Source of the DNA: Chthonomonas calidirosea
GTDB lineage: Bacteria; Armatimonadota; Fimbriimonadia; Fimbriimonadales; Fimbriimonadaceae
DNA: 64,000 nt
Assembly (NCBI GenBank): GCA_945882415.1
Contig: CAMCWC010000008.1
Span: forward strand, 106,959 to 170,958
Reading direction: 5' to 3'
In this document: positions 8,507 to 17,523 of the stretch, one piece after another
Layout: each line of letters opens with the position of its first letter
Numbering within the stretch: the stretch's first letter is position 1
The notes under the pieces: model-generated
Database searches by the model: none
What the model saw: only the letters and a program-made list of their open reading frames with translations
What the model was told of the DNA's origin: nothing
Translations under genes and position numbers: made by a program

Positions 8507-10270
8507 GTGATCTTTCGCTGGGTTCTTTTCGCCTTCATTCTCCTCGCATCTCAAACCGTCGGCTTCGCGCAAGGCGGATTCGTGGGGCAGGGAGGTGGTG
8601 GGCTCGGCGGCGGTGGAGGAGGTTTTGGAGGAACGCAGGGGCCGAATGGTTCTTACTCCGACGAATCGCGGCTGCCTATGGTAGATCGGGACCAATCGGA
8701 TCCATTTTGGCAAACGCGGAGTGCCATCTTAACCCCCGGGGATCGGGTCGAGTTCCGATTCTCGCTGAAGAATGGGGAAACAATTCTTGCAGGAGCAACC
8801 AGCGAAGCGTTTGATCCTGCACTTGCCGTCACCGACGCCAGCGGAAAAGAACTGCTCAGGAACGATGATCGCAAGGAGGGGAACCAAGACCCATTTATCA
8901 ATTTCAAGGCACCGGCCGACGGTGATTACCTGCTGAAAGTGCTTAGTTATCGCAGCGTCGCAGGCGGAAAGTTTGAGGTGCGTATGAGAACGCTGCATCC
9001 TACAGATGTGCCGCTTGCACGTGCCGAAAACTTGCCACTAAACTTTTCTTCTAGAGATAGAAGCTACCGCTTTTCTTTACGGATTCCTGTAAGAGCGGGC
9101 ACTACATACGATCTCAGCGGAATTGAAGCTAAGATTCATAATAGTTCGGCCTATCCTCCTTCTTTCAAAATAATCGGCCCGATCGGAATTCCTAGTGAGG
9201 AATATCGTTCGTTCGGTGGCACGTTTGGAAACATCATCGAATCAAAAGTCGATGGAGAATTGATCCTTGAGTACTCCGCGCCAGAAGGTGTAAGTATCTC
9301 GACAAACTTTCAGATTGTGCCGGTTACTAAGTTTGGCACTGCCCAAAAACTTTCGCTTCCTGCAGATCGCGGACAAACCGTTCGGCTTGAGATCTCGGTA
9401 AAGAAGCTTCAAGTAGTTCGTACGATCATTCGCTCCGCTGCCGAGTCTTTAGTAACGCCAAAACGCAATTTGACCCAGTCCGAACCATATCGGGCCGATG
9501 ACTCAAGCGGTTCAAAAGGTAACCCCTGGTTTGCGATTCAAAGACGACAAGGCGAAGAGCGCGATGTGACTCGCGTCTATCAAGCAGATGACACGATGAT
9601 TCTTCTTGTTAGAAACAATGTTAGAGGTGCGAATATTGAAGTCGAGAATACGGAGTTCATTCCGGACTTTACGCCCGAACAACCGGCAAAGGCAGATCTC
9701 GCCATTGGAGACACGCACGTGTATCGGCTTAGAACACCCAAGGGTGAGCTGGTTCGATACGAGTACCAGGTGCAGGGCTTTTTGCTGAATGTCTTAACCT
9801 ATTCCCTCACCGGTGCATTGGCGAATATGCCAGTAGCGCCTGCAGACGTGTTTTATCAAAAATCGGATGACTATCTCGTTGTAGTCAGCTGCGTGGGGCA
9901 CGGAGGTTCGGGCAGTTATCAGATTACTCAGAAGGTCATACCATCTCCGGTAATCCGAATTGGGGAGGCCATGAAGACGGTGCCGAATCGTGAAGGAACT
10001 TCCTACGTCGCGGTGAAGCTGGAGGCAAATCAGTCCTATGAGGCCATCGTCGAGCCTATGGCAGCCGTCCAAGGTGGTTATGCATATTTTCAGCTAGTCA
10101 ATCCTGGAGGGACTAGCGAACCGGTTCAGACTTTGGTCACAAGCAAGGCAACTCTTAACTACTTCACACCGAAAGAATCGGCTGTCTATCGAGTTTGGAT
10201 CCGAAGTTCAGGAACGGGAGTGCGACTGAAGATCCGCCCGTTTAAGATTCCAACCGTTGACGACAAATAG
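8507..10270 (+). CDS. Secreted protein with Gly-rich N-terminus and PPC-like beta domains
   Basis: A GTG start gives 587 residues. The signal peptide (FAFILLASQTVGFAQ) is followed at once by a glycine tract (GQGGGGLGGGGGGFGG). A beta-sandwich region then reads 'LTPGDRVEFRFSLKNGETI' and 'FKAPADGDYLLKVLSY', the style of bacterial pre-peptidase C-terminal (PPC) domains. Similar strands recur to the C-terminus, where 'YFTPKESAVYRVWIRS' looks like another copy. No peptidase domain is present, so this looks like a stand-alone envelope or matrix protein. GGGAGG lies about 18 bases before the GTG, which makes the start uncertain. It follows the propeller gene by 68 bases and may be co-transcribed with it. 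Confidence 0.65.
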   Translation: MIFRWVLFAFILLASQTVGFAQGGFVGQGGGGLGGGGGGFGGTQGPNGSYSDESRLPMVDRDQSDPFWQTRSAILTPGDRVEFRFSLKNGETILAGATSEAFDPALAVTDASGKELLRNDDRKEGNQDPFINFKAPADGDYLLKVLSYRSVAGGKFEVRMRTLHPTDVPLARAENLPLNFSSRDRSYRFSLRIPVRAGTTYDLSGIEAKIHNSSAYPPSFKIIGPIGIPSEEYRSFGGTFGNIIESKVDGELILEYSAPEGVSISTNFQIVPVTKFGTAQKLSLPADRGQTVRLEISVKKLQVVRTIIRSAAESLVTPKRNLTQSEPYRADDSSGSKGNPWFAIQRRQGEERDVTRVYQADDTMILLVRNNVRGANIEVENTEFIPDFTPEQPAKADLAIGDTHVYRLRTPKGELVRYEYQVQGFLLNVLTYSLTGALANMPVAPADVFYQKSDDYLVVVSCVGHGGSGSYQITQKVIPSPVIRIGEAMKTVPNREGTSYVAVKLEANQSYEAIVEPMAAVQGGYAYFQLVNPGGTSEPVQTLVTSKATLNYFTPKESAVYRVWIRSSGTGVRLKIRPFKIPTVDDK

Positions 10271-10330
10271 CAGGACCGATATCAGTAAGTTCGGGCGGAT
10301 TCAGCCACGATCGGAGTCAGCGAGCGCACA

Positions 10331-11020
10331 TCATGTCCGTTCCGTCACTCGCTCCGACATCATTTCAACCTGAATCACCTGCACTTCCATTAGTCGCTTC
10401 ATCTGCCTCGTCAGCAGGTGGTCGATTTTGTCGTGAAGCTTCCGGATCTCCAGTTCCGCCTTCAGGTTCGTTCTGTAGTCCCGTTCCGCACGGATGCGGT
10501 CTTTGGCTTCCTGCCGGTTCTGGCTCATCATGATCACCGGCGCTTGCATGGCGGCAAGGTAAGACAGAACCAGGTTCAGCAGGATATAGGGGAACGGATC
10601 AAACCGAACCGCAAGCGCAAACGTGTTCACCCCAATCCAAACCACAATCACGCAGCCAAAGAAGATGATAAACGCCCAACTACCGCCAAACGCCGCGACC
10701 TTATCGGCCAGCCGATTTCCGAAAGTCACCGTTTCCTGAAGGTCCTCAACAAATGCGGTGTTCTCCGCATCCTGAAAGCTCTTGGTCACCAGCTTCTCGA
10801 TGACATCAAGGTCGCCCTCGTCCGTTTGCAGACCCTGGTTAACGTATTCCGTCCGGTAGAGGTTTAAGCAATCCAGGCAGAGGTCGTCGCTTTCAGTCCA
10901 GTCGGGGTGATCGATCCGAATGAGACTCAAGATGGCCCGAGGAATGGGCCTTCGGACTCGCGGTCCCGCCTGTCGTCCACACCGCAGGCATGTCACTGGC
11001 TCACCCATCTTTTCGTCCAT
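10331..11020 (-). CDS. DUF1003 membrane protein with N-terminal zinc-ribbon motif
   Basis: The 229-residue product has two CxxC knuckles (CLRCG and CLDC, about 40 residues apart). The DUF1003 core follows: 'TFGNRLADKVAAFGGSWAFI', two adjacent transmembrane helices, then 'YRTNLKAELEIRKLHDKIDH' and a charged coiled-coil tail. The function of DUF1003 is unknown. The cysteine pairs suggest metal binding on the cytoplasmic side. The ORF extends to a TTG at 11080, but GGGGAGG just before 11020 makes the ATG at 11020, or the next ATG at 11008, more credible. It is convergent with the PPC-like gene. Confidence 0.75.
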   Translation of the reverse strand: MDEKMGEPVTCLRCGRQAGPRVRRPIPRAILSLIRIDHPDWTESDDLCLDCLNLYRTEYVNQGLQTDEGDLDVIEKLVTKSFQDAENTAFVEDLQETVTFGNRLADKVAAFGGSWAFIIFFGCVIVVWIGVNTFALAVRFDPFPYILLNLVLSYLAAMQAPVIMMSQNRQEAKDRIRAERDYRTNLKAELEIRKLHDKIDHLLTRQMKRLMEVQVIQVEMMSERVTERT

Positions 11021-11130
11021 CCTCCCCTTTATCACGCCTTTCTCCGGTCGGAGAGCCAAAGAAAACTGCAAAACGTCCAAAGGGCCCGAAAGCCGTAGGC
11101 TAGATGCCGTAATATAGTCGCGTAAAAGTC

Positions 11131-11607
11131 ATGAAACCTTGGATGTGGATCGTAGGTGCGTTGGTTTTGGTACTAGGATGCTGCGGCGGAATTGCTGGCC
11201 TAGGCTTCTGGGGAGCAAAGCAGGTGGTGTCGGATGCGAAAAACGCGAAGCCGATCGCTCAGGCTTTTGTCGATCGGCTCCCGTCGGCTAAGGAACTTAA
11301 GGCACTGATCGCGAGCTCAACCACCAATGGCATCCGAACCGAATCCTCCGGATCGTGCGTGGCAAACGCGGCCGCAACCGAGAAGTTGGCTCCCACTACT
11401 GAGCTCGAACTTGGCAACTTTTCGTCCAGAAATGCGAACGGAAAGAGCACGACCGTGGCCGAATACTTCCGGGATTACACCCTAGGAAAAAGCAAGCTCC
11501 GCATCGTAGCAAACGTCGGCAAGGTTGGCGAGACATGGAAAGTTGAAAGCGTTTCCGTCGAATGCGACCCTCAGCCAAAAGATAAGATGCCGGACATCCT
11601 CCAGTAA
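11131..11607 (+). CDS. Hypothetical membrane-anchored protein
   Basis: The product has 158 residues. An N-terminal transmembrane helix with a Cys-Cys-Gly-Gly stretch (WIVGALVLVLGCCGGIAGLG) is followed by a soluble domain of about 120 residues predicted to face outward. The end, 'GKVGETWKVESVSVECDP', recalls small DUF4878/NTF2-like lipoprotein folds, but I cannot assign a family. TATAGT (11113-11118) lies 12 bases before the ATG and there is no ribosome binding site. The stop is 3 bases from the convergent alcohol dehydrogenase stop. Confidence 0.65.
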   Translation: MKPWMWIVGALVLVLGCCGGIAGLGFWGAKQVVSDAKNAKPIAQAFVDRLPSAKELKALIASSTTNGIRTESSGSCVANAAATEKLAPTTELELGNFSSRNANGKSTTVAEYFRDYTLGKSKLRIVANVGKVGETWKVESVSVECDPQPKDKMPDILQ

Positions 11608-11610
11608 GCC

Positions 11611-12738
11611 TTACGCCCAAGGATCGATAACCAGCTTAAACGCTCCCTTTTCTCGGGGGGCAGATGTCACCCGCTCGAACCACCCCGGAACTTCGGATAG
11701 CCGAACCGGGGTGAGCCAATCCCGCACCTGCAGCCGCCCGGATTCCAGCCAAGCGAGCGCCCGCGGGTAATCCCCGACTTCAAAATTACAAGAAGTCACG
11801 ATTCGCCGCTCCGAACCAAGCCGGAGAAAGTTCAGCGGAATCTCCTCATCATGAACCGCGAGGTTCACCAGCGTTCCAGCCTTGCCAAGATGCTCGATGC
11901 CAAGACGAAGCGAATCTGCAGAGCCGACCGTGTCGAAAACGGACCCAAATCCCTCCGGTGCAAACCCTTTGATCTGCAACGAAATCTCCGAGTCCGAGAG
12001 CCCTGATACATCAACTGCGGTCCCGATGCCTTGCGACTTGGCAATCTGTACCGCCACCGAAGACCGCTCTAGCAAAAGCACCCGGCTTGCCCCGAGGTTC
12101 AGCGCAACCTGCGCCACCCCGTTCCCAGCCGGACCCGCGCCGATGCACAAGACTGGTCGCCCCGGCTGAATCGCCCCTTGCTCGGCCACGTGCAAACAAA
12201 CGGCGAGAATGTCCATCATCGCCGCGTCGTCGAAGGGCAAAGTGTCAGAAATCGGGAAGCAAGTCGATCCCCAAGCAAGGGCGTATTGGGCGTAGGCGCC
12301 GGGGAAATACTCCCGATCGCCCCAACCCTGTCCGTGCCCCATGTGCACCGTGTCCGCGCAAAGCCGCGTCCGCCCCGCCAGGCAATCCGCGCACCGACCG
12401 CAAACCTTGCTACAAACCGGGGCCACTCGCTTTCCGAGCAGTTTCTGATTCGCCGATGAAAGCACCGCCACAACCGTCCCCGCATATTCATGCCCTAGCA
12501 CAATGTTCGGCGGATTCGGCACAAACCGCCCTAAGGTGTGCTGCGCCCAAGGATTCTCCCCGGCGTAATACCGAAAGTCCGAACCGCAAACGCCGCATGC
12601 CGAAACTTTGATCAGCACGAGGTCATCGTCGCCATAATCGGCCAAGGGCCAAACCGGAATCTCTCGAATCTCCAGCTGACGCGGGCCAACCAGCACCCCC
12701 GCCGGCATCGTCGCCGGAACCGTTTCAACAGAGAACAT
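11611..12738 (-). CDS. Zinc-dependent alcohol dehydrogenase (MDR family)
   Basis: Starting at 12738 gives 375 residues, the normal length for medium-chain dehydrogenases; the longer frame upstream would overlap the divergent DinB gene. The catalytic zinc region is CGVCGSDFRYY plus GHEYAGTV. The structural zinc lobe is CSKVCGRCADC followed by a fourth Cys (RLC). The nucleotide fold shows GAGPAGNGVAQVALNLGA. The enzyme should oxidise a polyol, sugar alcohol or secondary alcohol with NAD(P). The substrate is unknown, though sorbitol/threonine-dehydrogenase-like relatives are typical. TATACT ends 7 bases before the ATG on the minus strand. Confidence 0.85.
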   Translation of the reverse strand: MFSVETVPATMPAGVLVGPRQLEIREIPVWPLADYGDDDLVLIKVSACGVCGSDFRYYAGENPWAQHTLGRFVPNPPNIVLGHEYAGTVVAVLSSANQKLLGKRVAPVCSKVCGRCADCLAGRTRLCADTVHMGHGQGWGDREYFPGAYAQYALAWGSTCFPISDTLPFDDAAMMDILAVCLHVAEQGAIQPGRPVLCIGAGPAGNGVAQVALNLGASRVLLLERSSVAVQIAKSQGIGTAVDVSGLSDSEISLQIKGFAPEGFGSVFDTVGSADSLRLGIEHLGKAGTLVNLAVHDEEIPLNFLRLGSERRIVTSCNFEVGDYPRALAWLESGRLQVRDWLTPVRLSEVPGWFERVTSAPREKGAFKLVIDPWA

Positions 12739-12745
12739 GAACGGG

Positions 12746-12771
12746 AGTATAGACAGCACTCGCTGTAAACT
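12746..12771. promoter_or_regulatory. Divergent -10-like hexamers for the alcohol dehydrogenase and DinB genes
   Basis: TATACT on the minus strand (12746-12751) lies 7 bases before the dehydrogenase ATG. TAAACT on the plus strand (12766-12771) lies 9 bases before the DinB ATG. The whole divergent gap is only 42 bases, so both transcripts would be leaderless or nearly so. Confidence 0.4.
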
Positions 12772-12780
12772 GGCGCCCAA

Positions 12781-13302
12781 ATGCGACGCGATCTCCAAAC
12801 CCTCGAAAACGTTCACCCTACGCTTTCGGTACTCATCGAGACCTGGCGAGATGGCTCGCGCGAATGGCTCCAAAACATCGAGGAACCACCGCCCGTAGAG
12901 GCGATCACATGGCAGCCGTTTGAAAACGGCCCGAGCATCGGTGGCCTCCTTTTGCACATGATCGGCTGCGATCTGTATTGGCTCGAATCAGTGGTGCACG
13001 GACGAGCATTAGGCGCCGAAAATCCCGCCGTCGCTTACGATTCAACTGCGATGCAGGATATCGCGTTTTGGCCCGCGCCCCCAAAGAACGATTGGGACTG
13101 GTACCTAACGCTCTTCACTTCAAGTCGTGAGGCGGCGATTGCCGACGTCATTGCCTTCAACGAACCCAAGTACACCGTCCAACGAAACGGCCGCGAATAC
13201 ACCTTCCAGTGGATCATCGCCCACCTCGTGGAGCACGATTCTTACCACGGTGGTCAGATCGTGATGCTGCACGAAATGTGGAAAAAACTGCACGTGCGCT
13301 GA
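12781..13302 (+). CDS. DinB-like four-helix protein
   Basis: The 173-residue protein shows the DinB/YfiT-like pattern: an early His in 'GLLLHMIGCDLYWLE' and the C-terminal 'HLVEHDSYHGGQ', which together supply a three-histidine metal site. Members are metal-dependent putative thiol transferases or hydrolases; this one cannot be assigned a reaction. The start is supported by a TANNNT hexamer 9 bases upstream. Confidence 0.85.
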   Translation: MRRDLQTLENVHPTLSVLIETWRDGSREWLQNIEEPPPVEAITWQPFENGPSIGGLLLHMIGCDLYWLESVVHGRALGAENPAVAYDSTAMQDIAFWPAPPKNDWDWYLTLFTSSREAAIADVIAFNEPKYTVQRNGREYTFQWIIAHLVEHDSYHGGQIVMLHEMWKKLHVR

Positions 13303-13340
13303 CCAGACATGTCTATACTTGCCCCGAGAGGGCAGGGAAG

Positions 13341-15905
13341 ATGAACGGGAAATTTGTATTAGCAGTCAGCGCAACGATCATGGCTTTTGGTGCCGCCGGA
13401 TGGATGGCGCAAAGTCGTTTGAAACTCGGCTCCCAGCCAGATGGCAGCATCCTCGTCTCTACCAATCAGCGCCTTACGCCGATCGGCAACTTCACCCGGC
13501 TCGAAGGTCAGCGGCCCAAAGACCTCGCGCTTAGCCCGAGCGGCGAGTTCGCCGCCATCCTTGCCCACCGAAAGCTGATCATCAGCAACGCAGAAAGCAA
13601 AGTCCTCGCCGAGCTACCCATCAACGCCGGGCCCGTCGGCGTGACTTGGTCCGCCGATGGAAAAACGGTGTACGCATCCACTGCGGGCGGAAAAATTCTG
13701 ATCGCGAGCTGGAACGGTCAACAACTCACCAAGGTCCGCGATCTCACCGTCAACCCGACCAAAGGTGGCGATCCGCATCTTGCCGGACTTGCCGTCGTCG
13801 GCAACAAACTTTTCGTCGCCATGACGACCCAAAACTCCGTGGCCGTCGTTGATCTAACGACTAACGCGACCGATGCAATCGTCACCGTCGGTGCCGCGCC
13901 CTTCCACCTCGCTGTCTCGCCGGACGGCAAAACCGTTGCCGTTTCGAACCGTGGTGGAACCCTCGTGGCTCCAAGCGACGCGCAAATGGACCCGAACACG
14001 AAGCGGCCGTTCCAAGGCACCGGTGTCCCCACCGCCGATTCCGCCGGAACCGAGGTTCAAATCGACCCGGCAACGGACGCCGCGTGGAAAGGAAGCATCT
14101 CATTCATCGACACCCAAACCAAGGTGATGCGCGAGGTCGCGGTGGGTCGCCAACCTTCGGGCCTAACCTTCTCCGCAAATAGCCGCGAGTTGTTTGTCGC
14201 GGAATCAGATTCCGATTCCGTCAGCTTCCTTAACGTGCCAGAGGGCAAGGTCATCGGCAACCTCAGCATCCGCCCGGCCGAAGACCCTCAGTTCGGGCAA
14301 ATCCCGACCGATCTTGCGCTCAGCAAAGACGGCAAGCGGCTCTATGTCAGTTGCGGTGGCCTTAACGCGGTTGCCGTTGTAGACCTCGAAAAAACCCCGA
14401 AGGTTTCTGGATATGTCCCCACCGGCTGGTACCCCATCGCGATCAAAGCCACCGGAGACCATCTCTTCGTCGCCAGTGCTAAAGGCGTTGGTAGTCAGCC
14501 CGCCGCAAAGAAAACCGGCTTTGGAGTTCACGACAGCGTTGGTGCCTTCCAAACCATCCCCGTCTCGCAACTGAAAAATCTTAAGGCGCACACCAAGCAA
14601 GTTGCCCAGAACAACGGCTGGACCGAAACCCTCGCTGCCCGAAAGGACCGACCGGCTAAGCCAATCCCGCAACGGCTCGGCGAGCCGAGCGTCTTCAAGC
14701 ACGTCGTCTACATCATCAAAGAAAATCTCACCTACGATTCTGCGCTGGGAGATATGAAGGAAGGCAACGGCGACCCTAGCCTGTGCCTCTTCGGCGAAAA
14801 GGTAACGCCGAACCACCACGCCCTCAGCCGGGAGTTCGTGCTGATCGATAACTTCTACACCAGCGGGACCAATAGCGCGGATGGCCACCAGTGGGTCGCC
14901 AGCAGCATCGCCAACGGCTACACCGAACAGAACTACGCCACCAACGTCCGCAGCTATCCGTATGATGGCGGAGACCCCCTCGCCACTTCGCCCGAAGGCT
15001 TCCTCTGGAACGCTGCCGCAAAAGCCGGAAAATGGGTCCGCGTGTTTGGCGAGTTTGTGGATAAGCCAAAGATCGTAAACCCCGCGACTGGTAAGAGCCC
15101 AAGCTGGACCGAAGCTTGGCAAGACTATAAGAGCGGCAAGAACTCAATGGTCATCGAGGCGCACACCTCGCAGAAGGCACTTGAGCCGCACCTCCACCCG
15201 AACTACATTGGCTTCCCCAGCATCATCTCCGACCAATGGCGAGCCGATGTCTTCATCAAAGAACTGAACACCTGGGAAAAGAACGGCCGCATGCCCGCGC
15301 TCAGCATGATGCTGCTCCCGAACGACCACACCGCCGGAACCGGCTCCACCATGCCCACTCCCCGCGCCACCGTCGCCGATAACGACCTCGCCCTTGGCCG
15401 AATCGTGGAAGCCATCAGCAAGAGTCCGTTCTGGAAAGAGACCCTCATCCTCGTGGTCCAAGACGACTCGCAGCTCGGCGTCGACCACGTCGATGGCCAC
15501 CGCTCCATCGCCATGGCGATTTCACCCTACACCCGCCGCGGTGCGGTAGTGAGCGACCTGTACAACCACACGTCCTTCATTCGAACCCTCGAACTCATCC
15601 TGGGCATCCCACCAATGAACCGCTTCGATCGCACCGGAGCCCCTCTCACCTCGTGCTTCGTCGATTCGCCCGACTACCGGCCCTACACCCACAAGCAGAA
15701 CCAGATTGAGCTGAATGAGATGAACCCGAGTCCAAAGCAACTCACTGGCGTCCAGCGCGAGCTGGCTCTGGCGTCCGAAAAGCTGGACCTAACCGACGTA
15801 GACCGTGGCCACGCCAAGACCATGGCTAAAGCCGCCTGGTACTCCGTCCACCCGAATCGACCATTCCCGAACCAGTTCTATCGGCCGCCTGCGGATCAAG
15901 ATTGA
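13341..15905 (+). CDS. YncE-like beta-propeller / phosphoesterase fusion protein (copy 1)
   Basis: Starting at the ATG at 13341, after AGGG, the product has 854 residues and a membrane-type signal (LAVSATIMAFGAAGW). Roughly residues 45-420 are a YncE-like propeller with 'LAVSPDGKTVAVSN', 'GVTWSADGKTVYAS' and 'LALSKDGKRLYVS' blades. The C-terminal half is a phosphoesterase (PF04185/alkaline-phosphatase fold) starting HVVYIIKENLTYDSALGD, with metal-ligand motifs LPNDHTAG and VQDDSQLGVDHVDGHRS. The expected role is hydrolysis of phosphate esters outside the cytoplasmic membrane, with the propeller as a binding or localisation domain. TATACT at 13314-13319 may be the -10 site. A diverged paralogue lies at 22250-24676. 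An upstream in-frame extension to 13209 is rejected because it overlaps DinB. Confidence 0.88.
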   Translation: MNGKFVLAVSATIMAFGAAGWMAQSRLKLGSQPDGSILVSTNQRLTPIGNFTRLEGQRPKDLALSPSGEFAAILAHRKLIISNAESKVLAELPINAGPVGVTWSADGKTVYASTAGGKILIASWNGQQLTKVRDLTVNPTKGGDPHLAGLAVVGNKLFVAMTTQNSVAVVDLTTNATDAIVTVGAAPFHLAVSPDGKTVAVSNRGGTLVAPSDAQMDPNTKRPFQGTGVPTADSAGTEVQIDPATDAAWKGSISFIDTQTKVMREVAVGRQPSGLTFSANSRELFVAESDSDSVSFLNVPEGKVIGNLSIRPAEDPQFGQIPTDLALSKDGKRLYVSCGGLNAVAVVDLEKTPKVSGYVPTGWYPIAIKATGDHLFVASAKGVGSQPAAKKTGFGVHDSVGAFQTIPVSQLKNLKAHTKQVAQNNGWTETLAARKDRPAKPIPQRLGEPSVFKHVVYIIKENLTYDSALGDMKEGNGDPSLCLFGEKVTPNHHALSREFVLIDNFYTSGTNSADGHQWVASSIANGYTEQNYATNVRSYPYDGGDPLATSPEGFLWNAAAKAGKWVRVFGEFVDKPKIVNPATGKSPSWTEAWQDYKSGKNSMVIEAHTSQKALEPHLHPNYIGFPSIISDQWRADVFIKELNTWEKNGRMPALSMMLLPNDHTAGTGSTMPTPRATVADNDLALGRIVEAISKSPFWKETLILVVQDDSQLGVDHVDGHRSIAMAISPYTRRGAVVSDLYNHTSFIRTLELILGIPPMNRFDRTGAPLTSCFVDSPDYRPYTHKQNQIELNEMNPSPKQLTGVQRELALASEKLDLTDVDRGHAKTMAKAAWYSVHPNRPFPNQFYRPPADQD

Positions 15906-15913
15906 ACGAAGAC

Positions 15914-15939
15914 TGGGCTTGGTTTTCCCACCAAGCCTA
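15914..15939. terminator. Bidirectional terminator hairpin
   Basis: GGCTTGGT (15916-15923) and ACCAAGCC (15930-15937) pair with a 6-base loop, extended by a G-T and a T-A pair. The hairpin lies between the convergent phosphoesterase and haloperoxidase stops. Confidence 0.65.
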
Positions 15940-15951
15940 AGCAAGAAAACC

Positions 15952-17379
15952 TCAGGGCTGAAACGCGCGGCCCGGGACGCCGTTGATGAAGTCCATTGCC
16001 GTCTCGTACGCGCGCTCCCCAACCTTCTTTCCGCAAGCCCGTGCGTCGAGGTCGCCCGCTTTGAAGTGGATTCCTCCGTATCGCCGGCTCATGCCCGCCT
16101 GATCGGCGGCGTCCTTAAAGGTCGGCCAGCTCAAAGTCACCGGCGCTGCCGGAACTCCTGCCTGAATCGTCAGAGAGTTCGCCGGAACCGTGACCGAGTA
16201 GCCGAAGTAGTCGCTTCCCGTAAACCTTCGCAAAACCTCTGCCCCCGCCGCACTAAACGTGCTGTGACCACTGGCATATTCGGGGAATGGCGGAGTGACA
16301 AAGTTCGGAGATTGGAACGGCAGCCACTGCGAGCCATCCACCATACCGAAGCCCGCCGTAGGCGAAATGAAACTCTTGACCTGCCGACCGGCATAGTTGG
16401 CCCGAATCGCCGTGATCGGTCGCGAGGTGTTGTAAACCCGCTTCATGTCCCAGCAAGCAATGCTCGCGTCCATCACTGCATTCCCGACCATAAAGAACAA
16501 TTGAACGGACTTGTCGAGGGTCATCTGGTCTCGTTTCGCAACCTCGGTCGCAAACAAAAGCCAGTGCCCGGGCGGCGTCACCGTCCGAGGGCCATCTGCC
16601 CAATACTCCGCAATCACCTTCTGCTCATCCGTCAGGTTCGCGGTGGTTTCCACGATCTCGTCCAACTGGGCTAGATACTGAGGCGATCCATAAGTCGGCC
16701 CGCCATTCGTGCGGAACTCCGAAGCGGAGGAGAGCCCAAACGGAATGACCTGACTCCAATGCGGCGCCAGGAAGCCCGGCGTCGCACCGTTTGCAAAGCG
16801 CAGCGGCTGCCACTTACTTGGATCGTTCACAACATCCGGCGTATTGACCGGCACATAACCCGTCGTATCCGCGTAGTTTCCGCTCTGATTCGCGCCGTCA
16901 TTTCGCCGGTACTCAATCAGCTTCGCTGCAACGTGGTTCCCGATTCCCTGTGGGGTCGTGAGAGATTCCGAAGCGTCATCGGGGTCGTAGCCGAAGGCGA
17001 CCATCTTCGCCCGGAATCGGTCCGCCTGCGTTGGATATAGGTTCAGAAGGGTGCGATACATCGCGTAGCTAATCGCCTTCTGCTTGTTGGCAACCGTTCG
17101 TTCCGCCGCCGGACGACGCAGCGATCCGCCAAGTCTTGTCCCGATGGCTTTGGCGTCATACGCCGCCCAGGCGTCAAAGCCCGCCGTGGAAACAATCCCC
17201 AACGATCGTGCGATTGCGGGTGGCCCGATCGTAGAGTTGCTGGCGCTTGTTAGCAACTCCTCCGTCCACTGCAAGCTCGCATTCGCAGGGGCCGAGGAAG
17301 TGGAACTGCTACTGCCGCCACAGCCAGAAATCGCCACCATCGTGGCCGCCAAAAATCCAAACTGAACCGCTCGTTTCAT
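15952..17379 (-). CDS. Vanadium-dependent haloperoxidase-like lipoprotein (PAP2 superfamily)
   Basis: The 475-residue protein has a lipoprotein signal (VAISGCGGSSSS), so it should be lipid-anchored in the envelope. The C-terminal half carries the vanadate/phosphate pocket of the haloperoxidase/PAP2 fold: MKRVYNTSRPITAIR (Lys and Arg), PFPEYASGHSTFSAAG (Ser-Gly-His) and SRRYGGIHFKAGD (Arg and the vanadate-ligating His). The family oxidises halides with peroxide, or in some members acts as a phosphatase; which applies cannot be settled from sequence. AGGA lies about 5 bases before the ATG. Confidence 0.88.
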   Translation of the reverse strand: MKRAVQFGFLAATMVAISGCGGSSSSTSSAPANASLQWTEELLTSASNSTIGPPAIARSLGIVSTAGFDAWAAYDAKAIGTRLGGSLRRPAAERTVANKQKAISYAMYRTLLNLYPTQADRFRAKMVAFGYDPDDASESLTTPQGIGNHVAAKLIEYRRNDGANQSGNYADTTGYVPVNTPDVVNDPSKWQPLRFANGATPGFLAPHWSQVIPFGLSSASEFRTNGGPTYGSPQYLAQLDEIVETTANLTDEQKVIAEYWADGPRTVTPPGHWLLFATEVAKRDQMTLDKSVQLFFMVGNAVMDASIACWDMKRVYNTSRPITAIRANYAGRQVKSFISPTAGFGMVDGSQWLPFQSPNFVTPPFPEYASGHSTFSAAGAEVLRRFTGSDYFGYSVTVPANSLTIQAGVPAAPVTLSWPTFKDAADQAGMSRRYGGIHFKAGDLDARACGKKVGERAYETAMDFINGVPGRAFQP

Positions 17380-17485
17380 CGAATTCCTACTTGCTCCCTA
17401 AAACATATCACGGGTGTGATCTCAGTGAACACACTAACGACGTGCTATCCCTTAGTTTTCGGCGCAAATAACCCAAAGCTTTAGG

Positions 17486-17514
17486 TTGCGTTTTCAGCAC
17501 GTACCCATTAAAGT
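17486..17514 (+). promoter_or_regulatory. Promoter of the ankyrin gene
   Basis: TTGCGT (17486-17491), a 17-base spacer and TAAAGT (17509-17514) make a sigma70-like promoter. The -10 ends 9 bases before the ATG at 17524 and no ribosome binding site is present. Confidence 0.55.
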
Positions 17515-17523
17515 CCGGTTTAG

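Noticed and set aside
12739..12957. N-terminal extension of the alcohol dehydrogenase
   Set aside because: It runs antisense through the DinB gene and adds residues the family does not have.
13209..13340. N-terminal extension of the first propeller/phosphoesterase protein
   Set aside because: It overlaps the DinB gene in another frame, and the ATG at 13341 follows a ribosome binding site and starts a signal peptide.
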